Of a DNA stretch of 64,000 nt, positions 11,340 to 23,751 are shown piece by piece (the first letter of the stretch is position 1; each line of letters opens with the position of its first letter). A model generated the notes under the pieces. The model ran no database searches. It worked only from the letters and a program-made list of their open reading frames with translations, and had not been told where the DNA came from. The translations under genes and the position numbers were made by a program. This DNA comes from Agaricus subrufescens (taxonomy: Eukaryota; Basidiomycota; Agaricomycetes; Agaricales; Agaricaceae). The stretch spans positions 2,046,001-2,110,000 of the forward strand of contig CM057059.1 in the NCBI GenBank assembly GCA_029945375.1, in the 5' to 3' direction.

Positions 11340-14300
11340 ATGGCCACTCCAGGAAAATCTCGACAATCAGCCATACCTACTCCCGGAAAAAGTGGAATTC
11401 CAACTCCGGGTCGTTCCCGTTCCGTTTCGAGCGCACTGCATTCGGCCCACTCTGATGATCACGATTACATGTCCCGCGCACTGGCCGATGCTATAAAGGC
11501 AAACGATCCTGCGCTACATCGCAACTCACTGGCAGACGCCCAATCTATTTCTTCCGACACTCTCCAGTCCGGTCGCCGCTCTGTCGCCGAGCGCCAGAAT
11601 GTCACTAGACCACCTGAACGTGCCAAAACCCCGGCAATGACTAAACCAATCAGTCGCCCGCCAAGCCGGCACTCTGATGTGTTTACAAAGAGTTCTACTA
11701 AGCCATTCGAAGTTGGAGACAGTGTTAAAATTGAGTCGCTCTCCCTAGAAGGCACCTTGCGTTACATAGGCGAAATTGAGGGCAAGAATGGACTTTGGGC
11801 AGGCGTCGAACTCAGCGCACAATTTGCAGGCAAGGGAAAGAATAATGGTAGCGTGAATGGGTGGGTCCATTCTCAGTCTTATCAAATTCCGGAATACGTT
11901 GATCGACAATGCGGTTAGGATCCGATATTTCTCTTGTTCCGAAAGTTGTGGGGTCTTCGTTGCAACAACCAAGTTGTCGCCTGGCCGAAATTATATACTT
12001 CGTCCTTCTTCTGCTGCTTCTTCTAGAAGCGACCGCGTCACTTCCTCGCTCTCAACATCACGAATGTCTTCGTTGTCTTTCCCTAATGGTCGTGTTACGC
12101 CTTCTTTATCCGGTGGACGCTTAACACCTGGAACGACTCCGTCCGCAAAATCTAAACCCCCTTCGAAATGGCCTACCAGTCAGACGCCGGCTTCCAAACC
12201 TTTACCAGAAAAAATAACACCCGGGTCAAGGGCAGCCAAGTACGCAAACATGACCGCCAAACAACTTAGTTCAAGAAAAGACCAGACGAGCAGCCCTACT
12301 CGGCAACTTGGCGAACGTAGCTCCAGTATATCATCTTCGCCTTCGCCAATGTCCCGAACGTTGTCCTCTCCATCTCGTCCTTCAGGCTCCCCCTTTTCAA
12401 CGCCAAAACCGGGACTCAATGGTAGGACACCTAATATGCTAGCGTCCTCGCGAGGGCCATCCATTCAGCATACACCTCGAGGCCGAATTCCAAGCTCTGT
12501 TGCCATGCCTCCACCTGCTTCCCCCATTTTTACTCCTTCTCGCTCTGCGTCTCTCGGCAAGCCCGCATTGGAGGATCTTACTCTAAGCAGTCTCGAAACT
12601 CAGAGTAAAGCGCTGCAGGACCGTATCACCCTTCTGACGACAAATGGCGTTGATGAAACTTTGCATCGACTAGGCCCTAGGTGCCCATCTCCGGTCCATT
12701 CCATTGATGATCACCGGATACGCGAGCTCCAGGCACGTATTGATGCTCTAGAAGTTGAAAATCAACAGCTCTCAGAAAAGGACAAAGCCTCTGCCGACCG
12801 ACAATCCGGCCTTATTAACAGCCTTGAAGCAGACTGTACTAAGTTATCCGAACTCAATGAGAAATTAACTAAGGATAGGGATGATGTTTCGAAAGCTCAC
12901 GAAGCGACCCTCACAAGCTTACAAAATTTACAAGTTCTCTATGATACAAGTCAAAAACGAATTGACGAGTTCGAGAACCAAATTTCCGTCCAGCTTGCTG
13001 AATCGCAACGTATCACCACTGAACTCAATGCGGAGCTTTCGAGTGTTGGCTCAGCACGGCAAAAATTAGAACAGGAGAATGGACTGCTCCAGAATGAAAA
13101 GACCGATTTGGTGGCCCAAGTTGAAGATCTGAGCGCACAAGTCGACGAGCTTCGGGTCGCCGGACAAGTGAGTATATTCATGGTAAAACGATACTCTGTT
13201 AAAGGTCTTTCTAGGAAACGATTGCTCTCTACGAAGAAAGGCTCAGTACTGCTGACAGTCAACGGTACGACCTCGAAAGCCGTATCTCTAGCTTGGAAAA
13301 AGGCGCTTCGAGTCAGGACGCAGAGTTCATACCAAGCACTTCCGACCAGAAAACTGCGACGGAAATCGACAACGAGGCTCTTCGGGATCAAGTTCATTAT
13401 CTACAGAAAAAAATAGCCACATTGGAAGACCTTATTGAAGAATCCCGTCTAGCAAGCGAAAGAGAAGAGAATGCCCTAAGGGAGCGTATGAGAAAGTTGA
13501 AAGAAAAAGAGGATGGAATGAAGTTGGAACTAACAGAAGGTCAACAAGAAGTCGAGAGGATGACAAAGGCCGAAGCCAGCGCCAGAGGTCGAGTTGAGGA
13601 AATTGAAGAAGCTTTGCGCGAAAGTCAGATCGCCCTCGAGAATGCCAGAGCGGAAATCGAGGGGCTTAGAGCAGAACTTGCGGTGAGGTCTCAACTTCTC
13701 TTACCTGACATCGTAGTGACTCCGCCCTCAGAATGTCGGTAGTCTCCAGAATAGTATGTCACAGTTGGACCAAACCGAACAAGCGGACCTCAAAGCGGAA
13801 AATTCCAACGTAGGTTACTGATCAACACCTGTTGTTTCTTTTTGACACTGTCGATCAGCTTCGACAGCAGAACCAGACTCTCGTAGCCCGGATTGCGGGG
13901 TTAGAACAGATAAATGAAGTAGATGGGAGCTCGATGCATCACAACAAGTCCTACATCAACGGCGAAGGCTCTAAGCACAGTGTGACATCGCCCACTAGAG
14001 CTGATTTTTCTACCCGCGAGGAAATTACCGGCCTCAAGTGCGGACTGTCGCCTTCTATGACGGAACACCCCGACTTAAGATGATTATAGGCACATTGTTC
14101 ATGATCTGCAACAAGAGCACTCCGCAGCCGCTCAAAAAATCAAATTATTGGAATCTGAAAATGAAATATTGAAGTCGGAAACTCAAGTACTCCAATCAGA
14201 GGCTGAGCACCTCCGCAAGGTTCGCATATATCTGATCCATAAGCTCTTTTGAAAACTAACATTCCGCAGGAAATCGAGATACTGGAGATTAACCTCAGCA

Positions 14301-15059
14301 CCGACGCGAATGGCACAGATAACAACAGTTCAGATGCAAACGGATTGACCCATTCGGGTGACGCTGATTCCGTACGACGACTCTTAAAAGAGCAGCAAGT
14401 CCGTTATGAAGTATGTGATCATTCACTTTCCTCAGCTATGTTTTATTGATTGATAACAAGGCCGACGCTGAGCAACTGCGAAAACGCCTAACAGAAGCTG
14501 AGATGGGTCACGCAAGGACAAAACACGACGTAAGTACTAAGCTGAGATATTGTGAATTTTCTGATGACATCGTCTTAGTTAAACAAAGAGATCAGCGAGC
14601 TCGAAGCTCTTGTTGAGTCCAAAGTATGTCAACGTTCCCACAACATATTTGGCCAGTTTGCTGAATCGAGCACACTCCAGATCTATCGCGAGGTAGATTA
14701 TCCACCATTGATCCAATTCAGAATATTGACGATACCAAACACAGGATGAGTTAGAGCAGGAGGTGGAGCGTTTGAAAGACAAGGTTGCTAAAACCAAATC
14801 ATCGGCAAAGGGCAGCGGAGGTAATGGTGGGCAGCACCGTCCGACCAGCTCTTCATCAATTGAGAGCTCCGATGCAGGCAGAGAAAACATATGTGAAATA
14901 TGCGAGCGGCCGGGACATGACATCTTCACATGCGACCTACTCAAGGAAGAAGTTCCTAACTCATTGATCAACAGTCGTTCTCCGGGACAATTTTGTTCTG
15001 ACTGTGAGATGTGGGGGCACAGCCCAGCTACGTGTCCTCACTCGCAAGACGTATTTTAA
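11340..15059 (+). CDS. CLIP-170-like CAP-Gly microtubule plus-end tracking protein
   Basis: About ten exons give a protein near 1,070 residues. After a Ser/Pro-rich basic leader (about 1-120) comes one CAP-Gly domain (about 121-190): VGDSVKIESLSLEGTLRYIG, GKNGLWAGVEL, GKNNGSVNG joined over the first intron to IRYFSCSESCGVFV. CAP-Gly domains bind the EEY/F tails of tubulin and EB1. A second Ser-rich basic linker follows, then a long coiled coil (about 440-960). The C-terminus carries two zinc knuckles, CEICERPGHDIFTC and CSDCEMWGHSPATC, each CX2CX4HX4C, as in CLIP-170 and S. pombe Tip1. One CAP-Gly rather than the two of animal CLIP-170 is usual for fungi. Exon 14681-14692 is only 12 nt. The start ATG at 11340 sits in a good Kozak context (CCACCATGG). 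A TCACGTGA palindrome lies upstream at 11267-11274. Confidence 0.9.
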
Positions 15060-15224
15060 CGACTTCCTAACTTTATTGGATACGGTGTAATTTTGCAAGG
15101 TCCAGGATAGGATATACCCATTATACCCACTAATTTGCTGAGTCAGCTGCGATAGCGTGCGAACTAAATTTTGGGCTTTGTCGTCGTCAATTATCGCCAA
15201 ATCGTTATTATCTCTCTGTCCATC

Positions 15225-18161
15225 ATGTCCCGTTTCTTTAGGCAAGCAGGCGACTCCGACTCCGATACAGAGGAGTCCGAGAATGAGTCCATGTCCAGCG
15301 GTGACGATCTCCCAAAACAAACTTCGACCACCTCTTCCAAACCTGCTATGTCTCGATTCCTCCGCACAGGGTCCGATTCCTCAAGCGAGTCCTCTGAAGA
15401 AGAAGAGAGCGATAGTGACAGTGATATTCCGCAACGGCGGCGATCCGGGCTGCCTCTTCGTGATGAATCAGATGAGGAAGAGAGCGATGATGAGGATAAA
15501 CCTTCTGCTCGTATCCTTAGTGCTCAAGAAAGAAGATTAGCAGAAATGGAATCCACTGGGAAAATCATTGACAATGGTCTCCGAAACGACGATTGGGTTG
15601 CCGTCTCAAATGGTATATCATGATCATGATGAAGCCAACCCATTCTAACACCAGCATCAGAATTCGATAAACTTGCAAGGATGGTACAGCGCCAACAGAA
15701 CGTCTCCGAACCAATCCCCCCATTCTTCATCAAAGCTCTGTTGAGCCTCGATACCTCTATAAAAAATGCTTTGGCAAACAAGGATGCAAAGAAGAAATTG
15801 ACAGCTACCAAAGCTAAGGCTCTAACAGCTATGAAGCAGAAGATAAAAAAAGCGCTCAAAGAGCATGAGTCAGAAGTTGTAAAGTATCAAAAGGTGACTT
15901 TTCTTATTTGGTAATTTGCGGGACCATACCATTCAGGTCTTTTGCTAGGACCCAGAAGGATTTGAACGAGACTATCACGCCGCTATCGCTGTTGCCGCCC
16001 CTCCTCAACCGTCTATTTCCTCACAAGCTCGGGCCGCTAATCGGCAGGACGATGAGGAAGAGTTTTCCACTGTTGGCAAAGGCGGACGTATAGTACAATT
16101 CACATCAGAAGGGGTCCTGAAAAATCTTCAGACAGTCCAAGAAGCCAGGGGCAAGAAGGTATTTGATCCATCTTTTGCTTCCCATATCTTGCCATATCTC
16201 ATAAACCGATCTATTATGTTCTTTCCTAGAACACTGATCGAGCTGAGCAAATCCGCATTCTCGAGAAATCGCTAGAAGTCGCTGCTACGACATACCAACG
16301 CATCCGCGTGTTACTTGCTCTTATCTCTTCAAGATTTGATTTCAATTCCTCTGCCTCATCCCATATGCCAGCCGAATTATGGCTCTCAGCGCAACAGGAG
16401 GTTGATCAACTCGTTTCGATCGTCGCTTCAGATACCAAGTATTCGGTACAGGAAATCGTCGATGACTATGATGAGCTCGTAGAAAGGTCACCACAGTCCG
16501 AGGGGGGAATTGTACGTATTCGCGGCAGTATTATCAGCTTCATTGATCGATTGGACGATGAATTCACGCGTGCTTTACAACATATCGATCCACATGGTAC
16601 GGAATACGTTGAGCGTCTCAAAGATGAAAAGGTTCTCTATTGTACTATATGTCGAGCGCAAGCGTTTTACGAAAAAACGAAACAAGATGAACCTTTGGGA
16701 CGGGTAATCATGCGACGACTGGAGCACATTTACTCCAAGGTACGCGTCGTGGACTAAGTCACTTGAGAAAGTAGTATACTCATGAGGTTGTCACAGCCGA
16801 ATCCCGTAGTACAAGCACTTGAGTTAGCTGCCGATACATCCGACACCAAACCTAGTACAGCTCTATCCAGCCTAGGCACATCATCGGCGCTCGTTCATGC
16901 CCTCTGCGTGTACCTCTACAAATCTGGTAACAGTCTATTACGGACACGAGCTATGCTCAGCCACATCTACCACCACGCCCTTCATAACGATTTCTACACT
17001 GCCCGCGACATGTTACTCATGTCGCATCTTCAGGAATCGATCCACTCTGCGGACGTTGCAACGCAGATTTTATATAATCGCACTATCGTCCAGCTTGGAC
17101 TTTGTGCATTCAGATCCGGATTGATTAAAGAGGCCCAGGCGACACTCCAAGAAATTTTCACTACTCAAAGGGTGAAAGAGCTTCTTGCTCAAGGCGTCCA
17201 TCAGCAACGCTTCCAGGCATTGAGTCCAGAACAAGAAAAGGCAGAGAAACAACGAATGTTACCATTTCATATGCATATCAATACGGAACTCTTGGAAGCT
17301 GCCTTTCTCGTTTCGAGCATGCTCGTGGAGATACCTCTTTTGGCCAGTATCGATTCTGAAGAGCAGAAGCGGAAGGCTATTTCGAAACCATTCCGACGAC
17401 TATTGGATTTTGCAGATAGGCAAGTTTTTACTGGACCGCCCGAGAGTACGCGTGACCATATCATGCAAGCAAGCAAGGCGTTGCAGGATGGTGATTGGGA
17501 AAAATGCAGAGACCTGATTCAGAGCATCAAGATCTGGAGTCTCATGCCAGAAGCGGCGAGCGTCAAAGAGATGCTAGCAAAGTATGTCTTGTCTACATTT
17601 ATCTACTATTTGTGTCTCATCGACCCAGGCGCATCCAAGAGCAGGGACTCCGGACGTATCTTTTCACGTATGCACCTCACTACGCCACACTGTCCCTCTC
17701 GTTGCTTTCCCGCACGTTCTCTTTGTCATTGAGGACCGTGACATCAATTGTCTCGAAAATGATTTGGAGCGAAGAAGTAGCAGCTTCGCTCGATCAATCA
17801 TCTGGAGTGATCGTGTTCCATCGGATAGAGCTATCCCGTCCTCAGCAGCTTGCACAGGTGATTGCTGACAAGCTGGGTACCATGGTTGAGCAGAATGAGA
17901 AAACGCTCGATAGTAAGTTTGGCGCAAGCAGCACTTGGGCAGAGCGTGCAGATGGTACCAAGGCCGAAAAAAGGGAACAGTTGCAAGAACGCCGCGGACG
18001 TGGTGAGCGATCTCGAGGAGCACGAGGTAAGTAGCTTATCTATTAGTACTGATAAATTTATTGACGAGTTTGGATCAGGAGGGGCGAGGGGAGGACGTGG
18101 TGCGCGTTTCTCACAAGGGTTGGGTAACCAGATGGGGCAAATTGCTCAAAGGAGCGGATGA
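15225..18161 (+). CDS. NIP1: Translation initiation factor eIF3 subunit c
   Basis: The protein starts [20 protein letters not shown], a typical eIF3c N-terminus of short basic MSRF motifs followed by acidic Ser/Asp/Glu stretches that are likely casein kinase 2 sites. A repeat [20 protein letters not shown] occurs about 40 residues later. The middle reads [33 protein letters not shown], and after introns [40 protein letters not shown] and [20 protein letters not shown]. The PCI domain is near the C-terminus ([20 protein letters not shown] ... [13 protein letters not shown]). The end is an RGG-like tail ([11 protein letters not shown]). About seven introns interrupt it. eIF3c is a core PCI scaffold that binds eIF1 and eIF5 in the 43S preinitiation complex. 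It converges on eIF2B-gamma, with stop codons 37 bp apart. Confidence 0.93.
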
Positions 18162-18198
18162 TATACAGTGTTTATCAACGACAAAAGCATGTATTGCA

Positions 18199-19954
18199 TC
18201 AGATGTCAGAACCATCACTTCCATCTTGACTATCACTTTGTTCTGAGTCTGGTGCCGCAGTCCAGTCTATAGCCTCCAGTTTCTCATTCTTGATTTTATC
18301 TTTGGAAAAGTTAACCTAAGGTAGAATGACGCAGGGCGATTACAAACCTTCGGAACTGACTTCATAGCCAGCTTGCGTAACACAACGCGACAATTCCGCC
18401 TTCGCACCAATCTTTGTATTTTTACCCAGCACACACCCCTCCACTCTCGCGCTAAGATAGTTGAGGAAATACCAATGCAAAAGCAGACATGATGTACATA
18501 CCCGTCTTCGATTACACAGTGATCTAAGAGTATGGATCCAACAATTTTGACCATTCGTCCGACGACGCAATGCTGACCAATGATCGACTTTTTAATCGTC
18601 GTCTTTTCCGAAACTTTAGTTGAATCGCCGATGATAGTGTCTGTCGAGATCTGCGCCTTGTGATCTATCAAAGAGCGATTTTTCGGATCTGTAGGAAGAG
18701 CGTAATTTGCTGTGGACAATAGCTAGCCTACGCGTCAGCGCATTGAGTGGGTACAAATAGCAGATTCCATACTCTTCGGTTGACCTCAACGAACGAGGGT
18801 AGATTGTGGACACGTATCGCGTCCTCACGATGGAGTACCAATCCAACTTTGAGACTTGCTGTATTTTCTTCATCTAATGCAGGAGCATGGCCACTGTCAC
18901 GGGAATCCAAGAGGGTGGAATGCTCCAATGCTGTTGAATACGATGACTGCGTATCAGCATCCTTGCACAAACTTGGTCCATATTTTGTCCTTTTCAGTCT
19001 TTGATACTGTATTTTACATAGCCAAGGGATAAATTCTTCTCTGAATGAGTCGAATCGTGATTTTTCTTGAAGAAGATCCAATAGCGAACGCTTGCAAACA
19101 TAAACGTGGGAATCTTGAAAATTCAAGGAAAGGCGAACTCTCGGATATCTGTATAATTGTTGAGGATTGGAGAGACCAGCGGAACATGAATCTCACTTTG
19201 ACAACAAGGACATTCTAAGCTCAAGATTTTCGGAATTCTTATCAATGTCGTCTGCAGTATCAACATGGAGCAGCGTTCCTGATTTGTCGTCCCATATGAT
19301 GGGCGTGGGGGGAGCGGTAGGGCCCCATTCCTCAGACGGCGATGCTTTTTCCATTTTTGGAGCAGCATACCAGCAGGTTGTAGCGATGGAGCCGTTCGAT
19401 CCTGAATCTACCCGAAACTGGTTCAAGAGGGTAGACAGTGGGAGGGACGGAGGGGCAATGAAGTCGCAGGACAGAAGCACGAAATCCTCCTGGATGCGAC
19501 TGGCGAAGTGGTGGAGGAGAGTGCAAGAGCCGACGCCGCTGTCAATGGTTTCGTCGAATGTCTGGAGATCGATGTTCAAGTTGGAGGACGAGAGGTCAGA
19601 GTAGATGTGATGGTACAGAGCGGGCCGGTGGAGTGTAGGGCAGACGAGGAGGACATCTGGGGAGGAGATAAGCAACAAAGATAGGAGATAAGATAAGATG
19701 GTATGTCACCCTTGATGCCCGATTGCTCGATCCAAGAGAGGACGTACTCTATCATCGGGCGGTTGGCGATGGGGAGGAGAGCCTTGGGGCACGGTTCGTC
19801 GCCATGGTCGCCTGTGAGAGGAAGAAGCCTTGGAGAAATGAGTGGCGGCGCAGGGTGGCAGAGACGGGACGCACTCGTTCCCGAAGCCGGCGAGGACGAC
19901 GGCGAGAAACTCGCGGGAGACGCGGTCGGCGTCGCTAACGGAGGCGAGGTCCAT
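18199..19954 (-). CDS. GCD1: Translation initiation factor eIF2B subunit gamma
   Basis: The nucleotidyltransferase-like N-terminus is clear once the first intron is removed: FLAVVLAGFGNELLPLTGD, then DEPCPKALLPIANRPMIEYV and SGIKDVLLVCP. A left-handed beta-helix of hexapeptide repeats makes up the C-terminal third (LIDHKAQISTDTIIGDSTKV, IKKSIIGQHCVVGRMVKIVG, EGCVLGKNTKIGAKAELSRC). The C-terminal tail KIKNEKLEAIDW is followed by an acidic Ser/Asp stretch. About six introns; several acceptors had to be chosen by frame. eIF2B is the decameric guanine nucleotide exchange factor of eIF2, and the gamma subunit pairs with epsilon. The start at 19954 is 59 bp from the divergent Ste20-type kinase. The 3' end abuts eIF3c, so the two mRNAs probably overlap. 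Confidence 0.9.
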
Positions 19955-20013
19955 GGGGTCATGTGACGGGGAGGGGAGGGGTCATGTGCGGGCGGGCGGG
20001 TCATGTGACGGGC
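19955..20013. promoter_or_regulatory. Divergent promoter eIF2B-gamma / GCK kinase with three GTCATGTG sites
   Basis: Only 59 bp lie between the two start codons. The 10-mer GTCATGTGAC occurs at 19958-19967 and 20000-20009, with a third GTCATGTGCG at 19981-19990, separated by G-rich spacers. The same 10-mer (reverse complement) is found at 44147-44156. A bHLH-type binding site is an inference from the CATGTG core. Confidence 0.6.
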
Positions 20014-22590
20014 ATGTCTGTGCACCAGCTCTACCAGCGCCTGGACACGATTGGCAAGGGCGGGTATGGCTCCGTCCACAAGGGCAGACACATCCCCTCG
20101 GGCAACATCGTCGCCCTCAAGATCATCAACCTCGACACCCCCGACGACGATGTCGCCGACATCCAGCGTGAAATCGCCCTCCTCACCCAACTCCGCGACT
20201 GCCCCAATATCACAAAGTATTTTGGGTGCTACACCGACGGGCCGCGCGTCTGGATCGTCATGGAATATGCCCAAGGCGGCAGCGTTGACGTCCTCATGAA
20301 GGCTTCCACGGATGGCTTTCTCGAAGAAAAGTATGCCTCGGTCATCACACGCGAAGTTTTGGTCGGGCTAAGCTACCTCCACAAGGTACCGGTCATCCAT
20401 CGCGATATGAAGGCCGCCAACATCCTCATCACCGCTACCGGCAAAGTCATGATCTGTGATTTTGGCGTCTCCGCCCTGCTTGCCACCACGACCAGTAAGC
20501 GCAACACTTTGACCGGCACTCCTTATTGGATGGCCCCCGAAGTCGTACAGAGCGTCGTTGCCTATGATACAAAGGCGGACATCTGGAGTCTTGGCATCAT
20601 GGTTTACGAGATGATCAAAGGGAGTCCCCCTCATTCCAACCTTGACCGATTTCAAGTAATGGAACTCATACCACGGGTCAAGCCCCCCCGCCTTTCTGAG
20701 CAGGAAGGCTCCAGAGAAATGCGTGATTTTATGGCTCATTGTTTGAAAGAGCTACCGACAGAGGTTCGTCATCTTCACCCTCATTGACATAGTTTTGGTA
20801 AACTCAATACTTCCCCAGAGACTGCCTGCGGAAGAGCTTCAGAAAACCAAGTGGATCAAGTCCACGGCCAAACTCCCGGTAGCCATCTTGAAGGATCTTA
20901 TCGTGCGGCCGGAACAGGCGTTAAGGGCTAGCCTTGCAGAACCCTTGGAGTGGGATAATGAAACGGAAGGGTGAGCCAATCCTCCTCTTCAAGTCTTCCA
21001 TGTATAAATGGTAGTCCTCAGGTCGCATTCAAACGAAGATGATTGCGAATGGGAATTTGAATCAGTGCGCCACTCGAATGTCGAACCGTACAGTGCAAAC
21101 AGTGGCGACACCTCCCTCAGCCCTGGCAGTTCCGCAGAGCAAGAGTATGAACAGCTTACGATCCGAGCACCGGTCTCAACATCCACTTTCCCCACGTCTT
21201 TGCGAATGTTGTTCGAAGATAGTACGAATCCTGCATCCTCGTCTTATCGCCCCACGCTCCCAAAAAATCTGCCACACATTTCTCCGTCCCTTGGTCCTAC
21301 AGAAGAACCTCCCAAATCCCCAACAGTCCCCGTCCCGCTGCACGACAGCGCCCCGGCCCACACTCCTCTCATCACTCGCTCTACAACTGCTGATCCTATT
21401 CACTCAAATCGAATGGGAAGGCGCTTCGACAGCGAGTCCAAGGGCCCTGTAGAATTACACCTGCAGGGAGAACCCATTCAAGATGTCGACACCACCCACA
21501 TCGATATAGAAACGACGGCGCGGAGTATCCAGGCACTTTCTACACCAAAGACTGTTTTACCATCTTCACCAGAGGTTGTCAAAACAATAGATCAATCTTT
21601 GTCCCCTCCCAAACCTCTTGCTACCCGCCTTCGATCCCGAAGTAGCGCTGAATCATCTGAGCGTCATTTTCGAGATCGCGACCTTGCTTCCCCTGCCGCG
21701 TTTCGTTTTCCCTTAAAAGCTAGTGCATCAGACAGACAAGAAGCTGAGGAAAACATATCGGTTGGCACAAAGGCCACTGATTCTACGATTACCAGTTCCC
21801 ATCAACCTGCACATTCGCTTGATACCATCTCCCGACGTGCGGCCTTGCAGCCATCAGTACCCCCACCCATGCATCGTACCCGTTCCGCTACAGCCATCCA
21901 GCCCCTACCTAACTCTAAAGCCACGATTTCCTTGGACGAGCTCGCTCGAGAAGCACAAAAATTGCCCCATCGCATCTACGTAGATCGAAATGGTCCCGAT
22001 GCCTCCCTTGTTTCTAACCATCCTTTAGGAACTCCTGGTCTCAAGGATGTTCTGAAGGCAAGTGTGCATCATTTCCAGATTTTGGTTATTAACCGCCTTC
22101 TTGTCAGATACCCTCCTTATCTTCTGAACACCACCTCGGATTTACTGACCTACTTCCACCGTCACCCTCTGCATTTCATACGCAGCCTCGTGGCTATCTT
22201 TCCACTCCACCGACCTCGACCGATTATCGTCGATCTCCATCGGTGACACGCATACTTTCAGAAGATGACTTTTTTGCCTCGGGCTCTACTTCTCCGTTCT
22301 TATCAAATGTAGCCACCAAAGTGGATCATCCAACCGACCTCAAGATACCGTCCTCCATCTCCCGTTCGGCTAACACATTATCGTCGCCACCTATCCGGAT
22401 TCTCGATTACCCATCCCTTATGAATGGCAGTCGTGAACACTTGCACATGGAGATGGCGAAAACCGTCGAAAATCTCGCAGGTTGGCTCGGAATCCTAGAG
22501 GATGGATTGAACTCTATCATGAACTTTCCTCGCAATGATGTGATAGAAGAAGAACAGGAACCGACATCCAATGTAGAAACTTCGTCTTAA
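20014..22590 (+). CDS. Ste20-family protein kinase, GCK type (Nak1/Kic1/Sid1-like)
   Basis: The kinase domain begins almost at the N-terminus (residues about 5-260). It has the Gly loop IGKGGYGSV, VALKI lysine, catalytic loop HRDMKAANIL, DFGVS, and the Ste20-family activation segment TGTPYWMAPEV. An N-terminal catalytic domain with a long tail is the germinal-centre-kinase arrangement; fungal members control polarity or septation. The tail (about 320-810) is Ser/Thr/Pro-rich without other domains, and ends with a conserved-looking acidic helix (ENLAGWLGILEDGLNSIMNF). Introns lie at about 20765-20819, 20971-21021 and 22058-22107. The last has a GC donor and is the only one that keeps the frame. 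In-frame upstream ATGs exist at 19963 and 19984, but the domain boundary favours 20014. Subfamily (GCK-II/III) is not settled. Confidence 0.9.
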
Positions 22591-22699
22591 AAAGCGATCA
22601 AGACCAAATCCCCGTGATCGATCCACTTGTGGGTCGATAATCTAATTTGATTTATTTTCTTTTTGGTTTACTATAGCTCTGTGTGTAAAGTGTGTACAA

Positions 22700-23510
22700 C
22701 TAGATGTATTGTTGTTTTTGTAGATAATCAGATATAATGCGAACGGCATCTTGTACGGAGACGTCTTGTGTCTTGATGTGGATGTCGGGCTTCTCTGGTT
22801 CTTCGTAGGGAGCCGAAATGCCAGTGAAATCTACTAGAGAGTGAGTTTAGAACGAGAGAGCTTGGTCCTGGACTACCTTTGATTTCGCCCGCTCGAGCTT
22901 TCTTGTAGAGTCCCTTTGGGTCACGCTCCTCCACAACCGTCAGAGGTGCGTCGACGAAGACCTCGATAAAAGGAACCGAGGCTGCCTCATGTAGTTGTCG
23001 GGCAACTCGGCGATCCTCTCGGTATGGGGAGATAAAAGCGGTGATAACAATGGCAGATGCATCTGCGAACAATTTTGCTACCTGAAAAATAGGTTAGTTG
23101 AACGGAGCAGTTTGAGGAACTGATTCGTAGCTGGAATGTACCTCCCCTATCCGGCGAATGTTTTCATTTCTGGATTTTTCGTCAAATCCCAGGTCCTTGT
23201 TGAGACCGAAACGAATGTTGTCACCATCAAGGCGATATGCAAATCTTTTTTGGTGCAAAAGATGCTGTTCCAAAGCACAAGCAATGGTCGACTATAAATT
23301 GCACCCTCCAATTTCAGTTCTTCCACTTTCATTGGAATGGCTCACCTTACCGCTTGCACTCAAGCCGGTCAGCCATATTGTTGCGCCTTTCTGCCCTAAC
23401 AGTTCGGTACGTTCCTGTGCTGTTACAGAGCCTGAAGCAGAACGTCATTTAAGTCGGAGAAGTGAGGTAGAAGTTCTCCTACCGGCATGGAAAGTAATGT
23501 TAGTGGCCAT
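22700..23510 (-). CDS. MET14: Adenylylsulfate (APS) kinase
   Basis: Phosphorylates adenosine-5'-phosphosulfate to PAPS, the second step of assimilatory sulfate activation in the cytosol. Spliced sequence: [10 protein letters not shown], then [15 protein letters not shown] and [14 protein letters not shown] (P-loop GLSASGKS, split by an intron), [58 protein letters not shown] and [20 protein letters not shown], ending [17 protein letters not shown]. Length is about 200 residues, as expected for fungal stand-alone APS kinases. About four introns. The start at 23510 gives the fungal consensus MATNITFH. The gene is tail-to-tail with the kinase upstream. Cysteine synthase at 53.8 kb is another sulfur-assimilation gene in the window, but too distant to be called a cluster. 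Confidence 0.95.
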
Positions 23511-23751
23511 CAGCTTTCTCTATGGTATATGGACGGAACACAAAGCAGTGACCCGATTTTATTGGTTAGAAGGTTGCTTAAGCACATCAAATGCAGTGAT
23601 TTATGGCGAACGATGGCGCAAGAGTAGCGCGAAATGCCGACGCACTCCATGGCCCTTTCAACAAGGATCTTTACTCAGTCAATAATCAAAGATCAGTACG
23701 ATTCATAATTCGAGATATGTAAATATATAGTACAGGGAAATCCGGAGCATT

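Noticed and set aside
19576..20274. 232-codon minus-strand frame across the eIF2B-gamma/kinase promoter
   Set aside because: Only its central part (codons of DEPCPKALLPIANRP) is real, as an exon of eIF2B-gamma. The remainder is antisense to the kinase domain and crosses the shared promoter.
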